Of a stretch of 64,000 bases of DNA, positions 12,000 through 25,084 are shown one piece after another; the stretch's first letter is position 1; each line of letters starts with the position of its first letter. The stretch is from assembly GCA_002007465.1 (NCBI GenBank), contig LNAC01000003.1, positions 16,347,380-16,411,379 on the forward strand, written 5' to 3'. The notes beneath the pieces are model-generated. The model made no database searches and had not been told where the DNA came from. It saw only the letters and a program-made list of their open reading frames with translations. The stretch is from Ailurus styani. Its lineage: Eukaryota > Chordata > Mammalia > Carnivora > Ailuridae. The position numbers and the translations under genes were made by a program.

Positions 12000-12195
12000 A
12001 AATAAAGCCTTGATTATTCATTACCTTTGTAACTTTGGGAAAGGTATTTTATATTTATGAAGTTCATATTTCTGTAAATCATGGATAATATAGTACCCAT
12101 CTCATAAGCTTGTTATGAAGATACACAAGGGCAGAAGTACTAGGACAATACCTAGTACATGGTATGGCTTAATAAACTCTAGTACTATTATGTCT
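12000..12195 (+). repeat. MIR element
   Basis: Diverged but ordered MIR words: gtaactttgggaaaggt, atttctgtaaatcatggata, atagtacccatctcataag, ttgttatgaagat, acaatacctagtacatgg and cttaataaact. These match the MIR segment from the core to the 3' end on the sense strand. Confidence 0.75.
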
Positions 12196-13337
12196 ATTTT
12201 TCCCAGTAGATTTGAAGCCCTTAGTGTTAAGGAATAAGTCTTAAGAATTTTCATTTTAACCTTCCTTATTGCACTTCAATAGACTTTTCCACATAGCCAT
12301 CATTCAATAAATATATATTTATTTTTTAAATAAATTAATGCTTTGCAAGCAGAATTTTCTTGTCCAAAAGTCACTGTTGTCCTCCTGACAAATTCAAAAG
12401 TTATTTTCACACTCTACCATTTTCATACTTCTTCATAATCATACTGGAAGGAAACATCACTCTTCTTTATAATGTTCCTTCCTTGTTTTCTGTATTTCCA
12501 GTTCTATCCTGAATTTATGACTTTTCCTTCTCTGCTTCCATTTCTTCTATTCTTATTTCCATACCTTAAATATGGAGGGAGGAGGAAGAAACTCAGGTAG
12601 TGATTCACAGTCTCATTTCTCTTAGTCATTTTATTTAATCATATCATCAAAACCCCAGGTTTGTATATTAACTCTATGCAGATTAATTTCAGATCTTCAG
12701 CTCTAGCTTCTCTCCTAAGCTTCAGGCTCTCAAATTCTATTACCTACCGAAATTGCTTTCCAAATAGTTTCATAGTTCCACAAACTCAAAAATTGTGAGA
12801 CAATTTTAGCCATCTCTAACATTTTTCTCAATCCTTATTTCCTTCAGCTTTCAGATTTCTGTAAATGTTACCATTATTCTTTCAACCGTATAGAATTGAA
12901 TCTGGCAACTTTGTAACCTTGAGGATACAACTAAACATTTGCAAAAGAAAATAATGCAAACTAGGTCTATAGTAGAAGGTAGGATACATCAAAATGAAAA
13001 CGGATACATGAAACATTATTTTGAGAAAATGAATGTGTACGTTTGATAATATTAACAATTGAACAGATGTTTATGGAGAAACTACTAAATGTTAAGCATT
13101 GAGGATATAATAAGTCAGATATACTCCCTGCTTAATGAAATGTAAACCTAGTGCATGAGAGATAAAAGCAAACAGAAATTACAAAACATATTATTAAGTG
13201 CTTAAAGAGTACTCTAGAAATATGGAGGAATGACACATAACCTAGTCTTGGAGACTTGAGCAAGGTTTTCCAGATAAAGGTTTTACACATACAAGTGTGA
13301 GTTTGGTAAAGTGAGGAACAAGGTGCTCCTATGTTTT
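12196..13337. other. Unannotated AT-rich interval
   Basis: No gene. No repeat that I can name. Confidence 0.5.
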
Positions 13338-13348
13338 AAATATTTATG

Positions 13349-13543
13349 GGGTTTTTTTTAAGATTTTATTTATTTATTTCACAGAGGGAGAGAGATCACA
13401 GGAGGCAGAGAGGCAGGCAGAGAGAGGAGGAAGCAGGCTCCCCACTGAGCAGGGAGCCCGATGCGGGCCTCGATCCCAGGACCCTGAGATCATGACCTGA
13501 GCCGAAAGCAGAGGCTTTAACCCACTGAGCCACCCAGGCGCCC
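13349..13543 (-). mobile_element. CAN SINE, young mustelid-type, reverse orientation
   Basis: Starts with the poly(T)/aagattttatttattt tail and ends with gagccacccaggcgccc. Core bases match the young subfamily. Perfect TSD aaatatttatg at 13338-13348 and 13544-13554. Confidence 0.96.
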
Positions 13544-14512
13544 AAATATTTATGTTTTAAAGTATTTAATGTTGTCAGGATAAAAAGCTTCTGCACAGTG
13601 AAGGAAATGATCAACAAAACTAAAAGGCAGTGTGCAGAATGGGAGAAGATATTTGCAAATGACATATTTGACAAAGGGCTAGTATCCAAAATCTATAAAG
13701 AATGTATCAAATTCAAAACCCAAAAGAAACCAAATAATCCATTTAAGAAATGGGCAGAACACATGAATAGATTTTTTTCAAAGAAGACATCCAGATGGCT
13801 AACAGACACATGAAAAGATGTTCAACATTACTCATCATCGGAGAAATACGCATTAACACCACAATGAGATACCACCTCACACCAGTCAGAATGGCTAAAA
13901 TTAACAACTTCAGAAATAACAGGTGTTGACAAGGGTGTGAAGAAAGGGGAATTCTCTTGCATTGTTGGTGGGAATGCAAATTGGTGCAGCCGCTCTGGAG
14001 GACAGCATGGAGATTCCACAAAAAGTTAAAAATAGAACTACACTACAATCTAGCAATTGCACTACTACGTATTTACCCAAAGAATACAAAAATACAGATT
14101 TGAAGGGGTAAATGCACACCCCCTGCTTATCACAGAATTATCAACAATTACCAAATTATGGAAAGAGCCCAAATGTCTATTGACTAATGAATGGATAAAG
14201 AAGAGGTGGTATATGCAATGGAATATTACTCAGCAATCAAAAGGAATGAAACCTTGCCATTTGCAATGACATGGATGGAGCTAGCATATATTAAGCTAAA
14301 CTAAGTCAGGCAGAGAAAGACAAATACTGTATGATTTCAGTCATATGTGGAACTTAAAAAACAGAACAGAAGAACATATGAGAAGGGGAAAAAAAGAGAG
14401 GGGAACAAACCATAAGAGACTCTTTATGATAGAGAACAAACTGAGGGTTGATGGAGGGAGGTGGGTAGGTAATGGGCTAAATGGGTGATAGGTATTAAGA
14501 AGGGCACTTGTC

Positions 14513-14931
14513 GGGCGCCTGGGTGGCTCAGTGGGTTAAAGCCGCTGCCTTCGGCTCAGGTCATGATCCCAGGGTCCTGGGATCGAGGCCCACATCGGGC
14601 TCTCTGCTCGGCAGAGAGCCTGCTTCCTCCTCTCTCCTCTCTCTCTGCCTGCCTCTCTGCCTACTTGTGATCTCTCTCTCTGTGTCAAATGAATAAAAAA
14701 AAATANNNNNNNNNNNNNNNNNNNNNNNNNNNNNNNNNNNNNNNNNNNNNNNNNNNNNNNNNNNNNNNNNNNNNNNNNNNNNNNNNNNNNNNNNNNNNNN
14801 NNNNNNNNNNNNNNNNNNNNNNNNNNNNNNNNNNNNNNNNNNNNNNNNNNNNNNNNNNNNNNNNNNNNNNNNNNNNNNNNNNNNNNNNNNNNNNNNNNNN
14901 NNNNNNNNNNNNAAAAAAAAAAAAAAAAAAA
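14513..14931 (+). mobile_element. Young CAN SINE containing an assembly gap in its tail
   Basis: A full SINE body runs to caaatgaataaaaaaa at about 14704, then 207 N, then a poly(A) run. The TSD aagaagggcacttgtc is perfect at 14497-14512 and 14932-14947. The gap therefore lies inside the SINE tail, and the real missing sequence may be only poly(A). Confidence 0.93.
14706..14912. other. Run of 207 N (assembly gap)
   Basis: No sequence. Frames called across it are artefacts. Because both sides belong to one SINE and its TSD, the true length need not be 207. Confidence 0.99.
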
Positions 14932-15139
14932 AAGAAGGGCACTTGTCTTGTTGAGCACCGGGTGGTAACAACAAAACTAAAAGGCGGTAAAGGTAAGTGA
15001 TGAATCACTAAATTCTACTCTTGAAATCGGTATTGCACTCTATGTTAACTAGCAAGAATTTAAACAAAAATTTGAAAAAAAAACATGTTGACTAAATGTC
15101 CTATAGTATCTCCAGTATTAGAGATAGTTCATTAAGAAG

Positions 15140-16000
15140 GCTTTATAATTTGCAAAGTAGGGTGAAACATGACTAAAGAATACACCAGAACCAGGCCAAC
15201 AGAAACCTTAGAGAAGTCATGTTAATGAGTATGGACTTGATTCTAAATGTAATGGAAACTCAATGAAATATTTTGATCAGAGAAATGATCAGAATCAGAT
15301 TTAAGCTAGAGAAAGAGCACTCTACATGAATGTTATGAAAGAAATTATAGAAGGCCAGGATTTAATCAAGGGTGTATAATAAGAAATAGTCATTATAATT
15401 CAAATGAAAATAGATGTGGCCTTTATGTAAGAGGTAACAGTGAATGGGGTAACAAAAAGGCAAATTAGAAATGATTAGGAAATTGTCTTGAAACAATCTT
15501 GTGATTGGTTAGATGCAAGGAAAATTGACAATTGTATATTAAAGACAGCTAGACTCTAACAAAATCTAGGTCACATTTAGTATACAAAACTAGAGTATTT
15601 TAATGACTATAAATATCAAACATGATGTGTTTGTTTAGGGACAAGATATAGCTAAAGAAGATAGGTAAGGAGTGATCCTAAGAAATCACTATATGGAGGG
15701 TTGCATGGAGAAAGAAAAAGCCGTGCTTAATGAGAAGGCATAGGAGGAAGAGATATTAGAAAACCAGAGAGTATGCCAAAATGAACACATATGAAAGAGT
15801 ATTTCAAGAAGTAAGTAATTAGTTATAAAGTCACATGCTCCAAAATGATCAAGTGAAAAGAAGTTGTCTTATGGATTTTACAAATGGTATGGAAGACAAA
15901 TTGTTTTTAGGAAATAGTGGAACAGTGGTCTCCAGAGTAAATAAAAGACATCAAAGAGAGGAGAGTGAATTTTATTATCATTAATAAATATTAAATAAAT
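15140..16000 (+). repeat. Ancient mammalian repeat, family not named
   Basis: Word order resembles a common diverged repeat of placental genomes: tggacttgattctaaatgta, gaaatgatcagaatcagatt, tcttgtgattggttagatgc, aaaaccagagagtatg and atgatcaagtgaaaag. I recognise the pattern but cannot name the family. No coding capacity. Confidence 0.4.
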
Positions 16001-16408
16001 TAATAAATCTATAATATTAAGCTTTTATGACAGAAGGAAAATCAGAGTGGTAATTGGAGGGAGACCTTTGGTGGTGGATTTTGCTGTGTTTTTGTTCTTT
16101 GTTTTACATGTAAGGGGCTTGACCATGGTTAAATTCTTATGGGCAGAAGCTAGTAAGGAGAGATGCACTGATCAGAGAAGAAAGTAGTAGGCAAAAGATG
16201 CCATTAAGAAGGGTGGGGGATTTCTGGTTGGTAAGTGGGAAAATTAGTTTTAAAAGATCAGCATTTTGCTTATTCGAACAAGAAAAATAAAAATAAATTA
16301 AATAAAGATAGCAAAAATGTTGTATAGTAGCAGGAAAGTGATGGCTTTTAAAGGTCAGTGTATCTTTTATTGAGCATTCTTTTATTGAGCATTCAAAATC
16401 CCATTCAA

Positions 16409-16601
16409 GGGCACCTGGGTGGCTCAGTGGGTTAAAGCCTCTGCTTTCGGCTCAGGTCATGATCTCAGGGTCCTGGGATCGAGGCCCGCATCGGGCTCTC
16501 TGCTCAGCAGGGAGCCTGCTTCCCCCTCTCTCTCTGACTGCCTCTGCCTCCTTGTGATCTCTCTCCCTCTGTGAAATAAATAAAATCTTTAAAAAAAAAA
16601 A
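16409..16601 (+). mobile_element. CAN SINE, young mustelid-type
   Basis: Complete copy with tggctcagtgggttaaagcc, gggatcgaggcccgcatc, aataaataaaatcttt and an A-rich tail. Perfect 14-bp TSD aaaatcccattcaa at 16395-16408 and 16602-16615. A tandem 15-bp repeat (ttttattgagcattc twice) lies just upstream near 16367-16397. Confidence 0.96.
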
Positions 16602-16615
16602 AAAATCCCATTCAA

Positions 16616-19191
16616 ATATTTACTTTAGTAATACATGAAAAATTGGTATTAATTTAGATCAAATGAATTTAGATCAAGTACACCCTGATTTTATGTCATC
16701 TATTGGATATTTATTTATAAATTGCTATCATAATACTTTAAGTTCTTTGCTCTTAGATTGATGGTTTGTACTATTTCAGAGTTTCAGACATAATTTTTAA
16801 ATTTCATCTATATTTTGGAGATAACCACGTTTCTAGATATGGCCTATGAGTGTCCAAGGACATGTCGTACAGACTCAGAGTATTTGCTTTTTATCATAGC
16901 TCTAGATCCATTATTAGATGTATTAAATTTATCCATAAGCTCATTTTCATTTCACTCTGTAAAAAGCATAATTGTTGATATATTGTATACTTGTTTCCAC
17001 ATATTGGCAATTGGTTTGAAAAATTTGAAAGAGATACAATCTGGTAAAAATGTGGGTGACCATCTAACATTTAGGAAGATGAATCTGTGTAATTTTCTAA
17101 AAGCCCTTTTGGACTATGCATCTTTCCACAGTACAATTATTTGATGAAAAGGAGATGGCATTTTAAGCTCTTTTTTATAATCCTATGCAACATTATAGCA
17201 AAGGTCTATAAGAAAGATGAAAAGTGATTTTCAACATAGGAAACTATTTTGTCATGCTAGAAAACTTGTTTATAGTTGTCATGAAATGCCAATAGTGGTT
17301 TAGAATACTAGTTCATGCTCAGCAATTTTAAAGAAAAGAATATCAAATTTGTCCTACTCAAAAAATTGGCCTTTAGCCAAAAGCCAAGCTAAGTTTAAAA
17401 TAAGGAAAATATATTTTTTCAAAACATGTGCATGCTATATTTCAAAGCAGGTATTATTACATTATGACATATTAATTGATTAGACAAGGTGAAAAGATGG
17501 TGCCTTACCTAGAGCTACAGAGAAAGAGAGATCCAGAGAAAGAGAGAAAGAGGTTTCTTTGGCATTAATATAGTGTCAACTACACCCCTGAATACTTGAC
17601 TTATCTTTCAAATTATTCCTGGACATTGTTTATACATGTTGATAATCTGTAGCAAGACAAAATGATGATGCTGAAATTATTTTCTAAATAGTAAAGGAAA
17701 CCACAACTAATGCAAGATAATGTGATGCTACAGAAAGCAATTTCACTACCATCTTATTTAAAACATTTTCTAGAAGCATGGTTACAAACAACCCATGAAA
17801 ATAACTCATAATGATGTTTTAGTGGAAGCACATGCTTATTAAAACAACTAATTCAGTTTTTCTCCAAGCCTTGGAGTATTTTGCATATTTGCCTGGCTAT
17901 TATATTTAATTATGGGACTATATTTTCCAATTTAATTACTTTGAATTATAATTTAGAAACATCAAAAGTCCAGTCTAAACATGAAAAATGCATTTGTACT
18001 TCTAAAATTTTGGTTTTATATTTGAATTAAAGACAATGACTAACACATTATATTTCTAAGTTTCAAGCTCTCATAAGATTACCTTGTTAATTTTTGTGTA
18101 CAGTATTATAAAGATTACTTAAGGCAGGATGCCCTTTAGTTTGCCTAAACAACATAGTGAGATGACCACAGAAATATCATATATTTAGAGTACCCTTTAA
18201 AGGAATATTTTGCATCTAAAATGATATGTCTTTTTATAATGAAGCCTAAGGAAAGGATATTTTAAAAATAAAAATTGCTCTGTCACTAACTTTACTATTA
18301 AATTAGAAATTCTGACAAATATGCACATCCAGAGATTAATATTATCTATCTCTGAGCTCATATATTATAAAGACTTGCCAATTTTAAACTTACTTTCAAA
18401 AACTTGAATTTACTCTAAATCATGTGCAAGTCATAAATACATTAATATATACACAATATTCTAATTAATGGATAAAAACAACTTATTGATTACTTCAATA
18501 ATCCCTGCACACAATACACACATTTCTATGAAGTGAATTCTTGCATTTGCATAGGATAATGGAGAATTGATATTGAGTCCATTTTAATTAGTTGAAACGG
18601 TAAACTGAAATATAATATTTTATCTAAAATATGATTTAAATTAAGGTTAAAAAACAGGATATAGGTGAGAATTCATTAAATATTCTGCTTAGCTAGGCTG
18701 TAAGAAATCTAGAAAAATTGAAAACGCTACAAATTGATCACATTAAAAGTAACCAACTGCTAACTTTGTCTAAAATTTCTATATTTGCTATTTTTATAAA
18801 CTCTAAATGGAATTTTTGTTGCCATCTTTATATCACTGACACAGAAAAAATTTTCTCCTAACGTAGTCAAAGATGAAAGAAAAAATATTTAAAGATTGCT
18901 TAGCATCAGAAGATTTAATCAGTTTCCTTACAGTCATCTTGATTCTGATTGTTGCATGTTATTGAAAAAGTATGTTTTGTGTGTTGTTGAAAGATAAACG
19001 TAGTATTGTCCAGTGAAGCCATGCTGAATTTATCATGTATTCAAGTGTTTCCTTTTAAAGTCTTTCAGGCTGACTTGCTGCTTAACATGATCTAGCTTGA
19101 CTGCCTTAATTTTGTAATAAAAAATAATTTTGTACTGATCGACTTTTATAGTAGAAAGAACAAGGGAACTAGCACATTTTTGGAACTGTTT
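16616..19191. other. Unannotated AT-rich interval
   Basis: The longest repeat-free stretch of the left half. One frame at 16815-17144 (109 codons, + strand) has no recognisable domain and no supporting signal. No exon, CpG island or RNA gene is visible. Confidence 0.5.
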
Positions 19192-19208
19192 TGTATATAT
19201 GCATGTAT

Positions 19209-19240
<32 letters not shown>

Positions 19241-19260
19241 GTATATATATATATATATGC
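19192..19260. repeat. (TA)n microsatellite
   Basis: Two pure TA blocks separated by a tacgta interruption, flanked by tatacatata units. Self-complementary and able to form a cruciform. Confidence 0.95.
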
Positions 19261-20430
19261 AGAGAAACATTCTGTTTATCAGAGACAAATTCATCAACCA
19301 GTCTGCTTACTTTTTTTAACATTTTATATTCATGGCTTTTAAGTATATGAACTAAAATATTAGGGTGGGATTTATGCACAAAAAAAATCAAGATGTAGGA
19401 GAATGAACTGTGAACTGAAACAGAATAAAAAATAAGGCAGCACAGTTTAATTCACTAAACCTTTGGTATCCAATTGGCAAATCAATACATTAAAGATAAA
19501 ATAGATAAAATAATTGAGCTTTATTACAAAGGACAAGATAGTTTTCTACCACAGGTACTAAGGTATTTTTTATAGAGTTTAGTAAATAAGTATCAGAAGA
19601 AACTCCAAATTGCATGTAGTCACAAAAAAGTCCTTTGGATAAGTTTTCCTAAAACATGATGACTTATCATTTTTTTATTCCTTCATGGTTAGAATGAATA
19701 AGTCTTTCAATGTACATATATACAAATAGAGATGTTGAACATACACAGACTACTACCAATTTAATAATTATTTGCACCAAGAGTAAGTAATGAAACAAAA
19801 TCTATAATTCGCTGAAGGAAAGATTTAAGAGACTTGCTTTTTCCTTTAAGGTTTTCTTTCTTTTTTTTGTTTTTAATGCACTTTAGTCCTCTAGGTCCAG
19901 TGTCTAAGGTTGTATTCTTTATGCCTGTGAGTCATGCACAAATGAAAAGACAGCACCTCTACCTAGCTCTTCATTCACAAACAGACTCTACTCAAGAGCT
20001 TACTCCTGAAACTATATTCTCTTACTTTTGAATCATCGTTCCTTCTTCAAGAGGATATTTTCCATCAATGTTCAAACACCCTTATCTTTAGCAAAGCAGA
20101 ACTATGCTACCCAAATCCATTGTGTAAATTACTATTTCCACTTCCTAACCTCCTATTTTTCTTCTTTTTTTCTGTTTATATATTCTTAAGATTAACAAAG
20201 GTTCACATGAACTATAAAAAATAATATAATGGAAACAACTTTCTTTACATACCACAAAAGTGTCATGTAAAAATTTTATATAGTTCCTTCATATCTTTTA
20301 TTTTTAAGTAATAAACTACAATAAAATTGACACATTGAACTTCTTTTGTTTTCCTTTCCAGACCCCACTTCTCACCTGCCTCTCCAAAACCGGCTACCAT
20401 CATGAATCAATCATGTTCTTATAATTTTCA
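19261..20430. other. Unannotated AT-rich interval
   Basis: No gene or named repeat seen. Confidence 0.5.
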
Positions 20431-20528
20431 TACACACACATACTCGTATAAAACTTATAAAACAAACATATATATACACATGTCCACACATGCATGTACA
20501 TTCATGCACCTGCACACACACATACATT
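20431..20528. repeat. CA/TA-rich simple repeat
   Basis: Interrupted acacac and atatac units. Frames on both strands through here are repeat translations. Confidence 0.8.
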
Positions 20529-20534
20529 TTAAAG

Positions 20535-20650
20535 ATGAGGAGATGTATAAAATTAGTTACAGAACATGTAAAAAGCCTCCTGAAGGTCACAGAACTAGTA
20601 ATTGATGGTCTCAAGATCCCAAATACCATCTCACACTGGAATTCATGTAC
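20535..20650 (-). repeat. MIR/L2-like fragment
   Basis: gatgaggagatg, then gaaggtcacagaactagtaa and gtctcaagatccc match the reverse-complement MIR/L2 block in order. Diverged and short. Confidence 0.5.
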
Positions 20651-20989
20651 TTAATCAGTATTTGACCCTCAATGAATACTTGATAATGATTCTCATGCAT
20701 CTCTCAAATAAAAATTGCTAAATGTATGTTATATATCAACAACTTTATTGGAAAATGTCAACTAACTTTACTAAGAGAACACAGTAACAAATATTTTCAC
20801 TAGTAATTATATATATATTTCTGTTTTCCTATCACATTGCAGCACTTAAATGTAATTTTATATTTTAACCAAACATATATGTCTGCCATGATATTTAAGT
20901 TTTATTTTAATTGAATTTTTTTTGCTAATTGAAAATTAACATCTTGTAACATTTTCAATTTTCTCTTTTCTCAATTTCATATGCATTAT

Positions 20990-22170
20990 TTTTGGTTATT
21001 ATTCACTTTTTTCTAATTTATAGAGATTTCTTTTTATATATTCTGAACTTTACTGCCCAATTATGCTGATGAAAATCTCTCAATCCAATCTACTTTTTCT
21101 TTAAATATAATTTATTATTTGTATGTTTTGTTATTTAACATTACTATTTTTATGAATTTTGAATCTTTTTATTGTATAAAAGAATCCCAATATGTACTTC
21201 AAATTATTTTTCAGTTTCCAATGTCACTACTAGACCCCAAATCATTAGCAATTTATTTTATTGTAACTTGAAAGAAAAGGATCTATTTCTCATCTCCACT
21301 TTAGTTATTGATAACCTACTAGAACTATGTCCTAGAATATGTTAAATAGATTTATGTCACAGAATAAAGTCCACAATCTGGTTTAAGTATATGTAATGAT
21401 TAAAAAATAGAGAGGAAGAGAGAATATTAATTATGCTGTCTGGTATAGATCAAGAAATTTTCCATCATTTATTAATTTTTAAAGTCAGATTACTATAGAC
21501 TGATTTTGAATTTTTTCCACATCTATTAAAAATGTTTCTTCTATATAAATAGCTTAATGTAGGTAGATAAATTAATTGAGTTTTCAAAACCAAGCTTTCT
21601 TTGCTTGCCTAGAATAAGTTCTTGTTTATGATAATTTGAAATTTTTGATATGTCGAATTTATTTATGAACACTTATTTCAGGGATTTTTCTTTCTAAATT
21701 TTTAAGAGAAATTAGCTTATATCTTTCTTATAAAGTCTTATGTAACTTTACTTGTAATATGTTAGTAGCCTTATGAAGTGACTTGAATATGTTTTGCTCT
21801 TTTTTTTACATTTTCTGAAATGGTTTATAAAACTAGAAGTTATTTATATCTTGAATTTTGGAAAACTCACCTATGTTTAGGTAATGGCTTTTAGGGGAAT
21901 TTTTTAAATTATGATTTAATGTCTTTCATATTCATAAAACTAATCAGTTCTCTATATTTTAAGTAAATTTTGATAACGTATTTTTCTAGAAATTTCACAA
22001 TTTGTCTTCCAAGTTTTCAAGTACATTCACAATTTTTCTGTTTTTTAATTGAGCAAATATTTAGTGCATAATATTTCTAACATCCTTTTATGTAGAGATA
22101 TTTCACTTTTTTATGAATTCATGTTCTTTTAAAGTTTTATATTTTTCTTCATGAGTATTCTTTCTCTCTT
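20990..22170 (-). mobile_element. Old L1 (L1M-age) ORF2, antisense
   Basis: Read in reverse, the phrases gcctagaataagttcttg, ttttgataacgtatttttct and tcacaatttgtcttccaag correspond to the ORF2 reverse-transcriptase region. The lower-coordinate part (tagagatttctttttatata) corresponds to sequence nearer the L1 3' end. Heavy divergence and internal loss. No frame remains. Confidence 0.65.
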
Positions 22171-22335
22171 TCTCTAACTTATCATAACTTTACTTTGTAA
22201 ATTTTTACAAAATAAACATTTAATGTTCTTCACTTTAAATGAACACACACTTCCTGACTCCAAAAATGTTCATTGTTTTTGGGGGAAAGAAATATAGAAC
22301 TAAAGATAAGTAAGTAGGTAGGCAGGTAAATAAGT

Positions 22336-22366
22336 GAGAGAAAGAGAAAAAGAAAAGAAAAAAAAG

Positions 22367-22433
<67 letters not shown>

Positions 22434-22475
22434 GAAAAGCAGAGGGGAGGGAAGGGAAGGGAAGAAATGGAAAAG
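22336..22475 (+). repeat. (GAAA)n purine microsatellite
   Basis: About 16 uninterrupted GAAA units (about 22366-22432), flanked by irregular A/G and a gggaaggg block. One strand is almost purely purine. Confidence 0.95.
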
Positions 22476-22555
22476 AAGTGAGCAAAGCAAAGGAAAAGAA
22501 GACTGGTAAACTAAATTAATCAGGAGTAGTTTAGAAAACTATTCCTGGAGATGAT

Positions 22556-23051
22556 TAAATCTGGGGTAATTTAACAACACAGAAAAGATGCTCAATGCCA
22601 TAAAACTTGAATGACAAACGAGAAACAACTACATTGATGCAGAAGAATGAAACTTTCAAAAATATTTGGAAATACAGTTTGCTTAAGGGAAAGGAGAAAA
22701 AGAGTTGCTGGTAAATGTGACAGAAGAATATTCTTTCTAAATAATTCATGAGTCTAGAGTACTATGGAGTAGTGTTTTCCAGATTTTGTTATCAATAGAN
22801 AAAAAAATAAATCTGGGGTAATTTAACAACACAGAAAAGATGCTCAATGCCATAAAACTTGAATGACAAACGAGAAACAACTACATTGATGCAGAAGAAT
22901 GAAACTTTCAAAAATATTTGGAAATACAGTTTGCTTAAGGGAAAGGAGAAAAAGAGTTGCTGGTAAATGTGACAGAAGAATATTCTTTCTAAATAATTCA
23001 TGAGTCTAGAGTACTATGGAGTAGTGTTTTCCAGATTTTGTTATCAATAGA
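22556..23051. repeat. 244-bp direct duplication around a single N
   Basis: 22556-22799 and 22808-23051 appear identical, with one N at 22800 and seven A between them. Identical frames on the minus strand occur in both copies. Same signature as 7517-7891, so an unmerged contig overlap is likely. Confidence 0.92.
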
Positions 23052-24724
23052 AAGCTTTTAACATTGTAATATGTTGGCAGAACATAATGTTGACAGAACA
23101 CAGATAGGTGAGCATACTTAGATTAAAATATAGAAAGATGCTATTCTCACAAAATTGCTTCAAGAAAAAGAATTAACATTTTATTAAAATAAATATATAT
23201 AATTTTCCAATCTTTCATCACCTTTTGATTTCATATTTTACTTACACAAGATGGAGAATGATTGGCTTAAGTGATTTCTGTGTCCTCTTTTAATATAATT
23301 CATTGTATTATAATCATGTCTCAGATAAAACCCAACAAAAGGCAGAAATATTCATAAAGCTCTTTCATGCTAATATAAACATGTTATTATATCCCAATCA
23401 TCATAGCAACTCATAAGAGCTCATAAGGAAAGTTTATGATGCAAACCTATCCAGAGATGTTGTCTTCTATGTCAATATGTGAGGATTTTAAATTCTCCTA
23501 AATTCTAAATTGTGCTTTGAAGAATTCTAAATTGTGCTATATTTTACAAAGACTAAGGTAAATTCCTTCCAAAGGAATGTCATAAGTAATCGAGATATTT
23601 TTTTAAATAGTTGCAGTGAATGAAAAAGGGAACAAAAACTCCTGTGAAAGTATCACAACTACTCAGATTTGAGAAAAAGCTTTTGGGTATTTTTCAAAGA
23701 ATGTGAGAGATTTAACCTGTCTCAGCTATTATAACTGATTGAATTATTAGACTTCTTCATGATTAGAATCACATCTTCATATTAGTAATATTCCTCATCA
23801 TTTTTCTATTTTATAAGTGTGTGACATAACACTTTTAATAACAGAATTTTAAAGTCATTTAAAAATGATGAATATTAAGAATGTTTTACTGCAAGATAGT
23901 ATCTCCCTATACATTAGGTTTTTTTAAGTTAACTATGAAATTATCTTTCTGTATGGTTATATAAAGTATTTGGTGTGCAAACATAATGCCATAGACTATC
24001 TTCTTGCTCAGTGAAATGTACCTGTCAATTAAATATCCCTGAGTTCTAATCTCAGACACCTGAAATTTGGTGTAGTTTGGAGCAGCCTGCAAAGACAAGC
24101 ATGGAACATATAATGCTGTAGGTTGTAATCAAGCTGCATATCCAACATTGGGGGTGGCAAGTTAACTGGTTTTTCTTAAGGACCATTTGCAGAAAGGCAT
24201 CTGGGCTTGCACTCTTTAAAGGAAACTTTATGAGGTAAATTTTAAAATACTTAACAAATATTGACAAGGCAATGACCAATCAGAATGGAACTAGCTGTGC
24301 CAATATTTACCAGGTAAATATCAGATCTGAGGTTACACCTAGGAGAGCTGTTTCCCAGGGCACTCTATTGGCAAATAGATTTGTGAATGTTCCCTAGGGA
24401 AGAGAAGCTGAGAAATATTCGTTTTCAGTTCACTGGCAAGGCCTAAACTGGGGGCAGGACATGAGCTTCAAAATTGTATATTTGTTCTAAGTTGTCATTA
24501 GTTTGGACTGCAATTTAATAAGAAACCACCCTTTTAGCTGAGAATAATTGACAAGGCATGAGATCTGCTCATATTGTCATTTACTGGAAGGGGTTATAAA
24601 TGCTGAGTAGAACATGTGTAAACTCTGAAGGGAAGAAAAAAACAACGGTTTTCTAGTTTTTATGTCTGGGAGTCTAAATTAGTCAATAAACGACCATTTT
24701 CATGTGTGGAAAAATAGGTTAAAT
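23052..24724. other. Unannotated AT-rich interval
   Basis: No gene or nameable repeat. Overlapping minus-strand frames at 23907-24279 are under 80 codons and look like chance. Confidence 0.5.
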
Positions 24725-24738
24725 GCTGTATGGTTTTC

Positions 24739-24934
24739 TTTTTTTTTAATTTTTTTTTAATTTATTTCATGGAGGGAGAGAGATCACAAGGAGGCAGAGA
24801 GGCAGAGAGAGAGAGAGGGGGAAGCAGACTCCCTGCTGAGCAGGGAGCCCGATGGGGGCCTTGATCCCAGGACCCTGAGATCATGACCTGAGCCGAAAGC
24901 AGAGGCTTTAACCCACTGAGCCACCCAGGCGCCC
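24739..24934 (-). mobile_element. CAN SINE, young mustelid-type, reverse orientation
   Basis: Poly(T)-rich start, tgaccgagccg-type core (gacctgagccgaaagcag), end gccacccaggcgccc. Perfect 14-bp TSD gctgtatggttttc at 24725-24738 and 24935-24948. Confidence 0.96.
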
Positions 24935-25084
24935 GCTGTATGGTTTTCCATTATATGATTCAAATATGTTTACCTGGTTGAATTTATAAAGTATGTAGGT
25001 ATATAGATAATTATAAAGTATATAATGTATGTTTTGTTTTTACATATGTACAACAGAATTTGTATTAATATTAGGATTGTTTAC

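Larger units (their letters stand above)
13574..15083 (+). mobile_element. 5'-truncated carnivore L1 3' end
   Basis: It begins inside ORF2 at aaaagcttctgcacagtg and continues through the C-terminal ORF2 region and 3' UTR (agggttgatggagggaggtg) to atgttaactagcaagaattt and an A-rich tail. A young SINE plus an N gap interrupt it at 14513-14931, and the L1 resumes at cttgtcttgttgagcacc. Stops break the frame. A possible short TSD (atgttg before and after) is weak. Confidence 0.9.

Noticed and set aside
13574..13600. atgttg on both sides of the L1 at 13574-15083 as a TSD
   Set aside because: Six bases are too few to distinguish from chance.
14536..15008. Several frames of 100-140 codons
   Set aside because: They run through the 207-N gap and SINE tail.
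16815..17144. 109-codon + strand frame in repeat-poor DNA
   Set aside because: No recognisable domain, no promoter, splice or poly(A) context, AT-rich codons; frames of this length occur by chance in 64 kb.
20330..20400. ttttcctttccag followed by C-rich sequence as a splice acceptor
   Set aside because: No matching donor or open, conserved-looking exon follows; an isolated signal.
22230..22519. Frames with FLSF or KERK repeats
   Set aside because: Translations of the (GAAA)n microsatellite.
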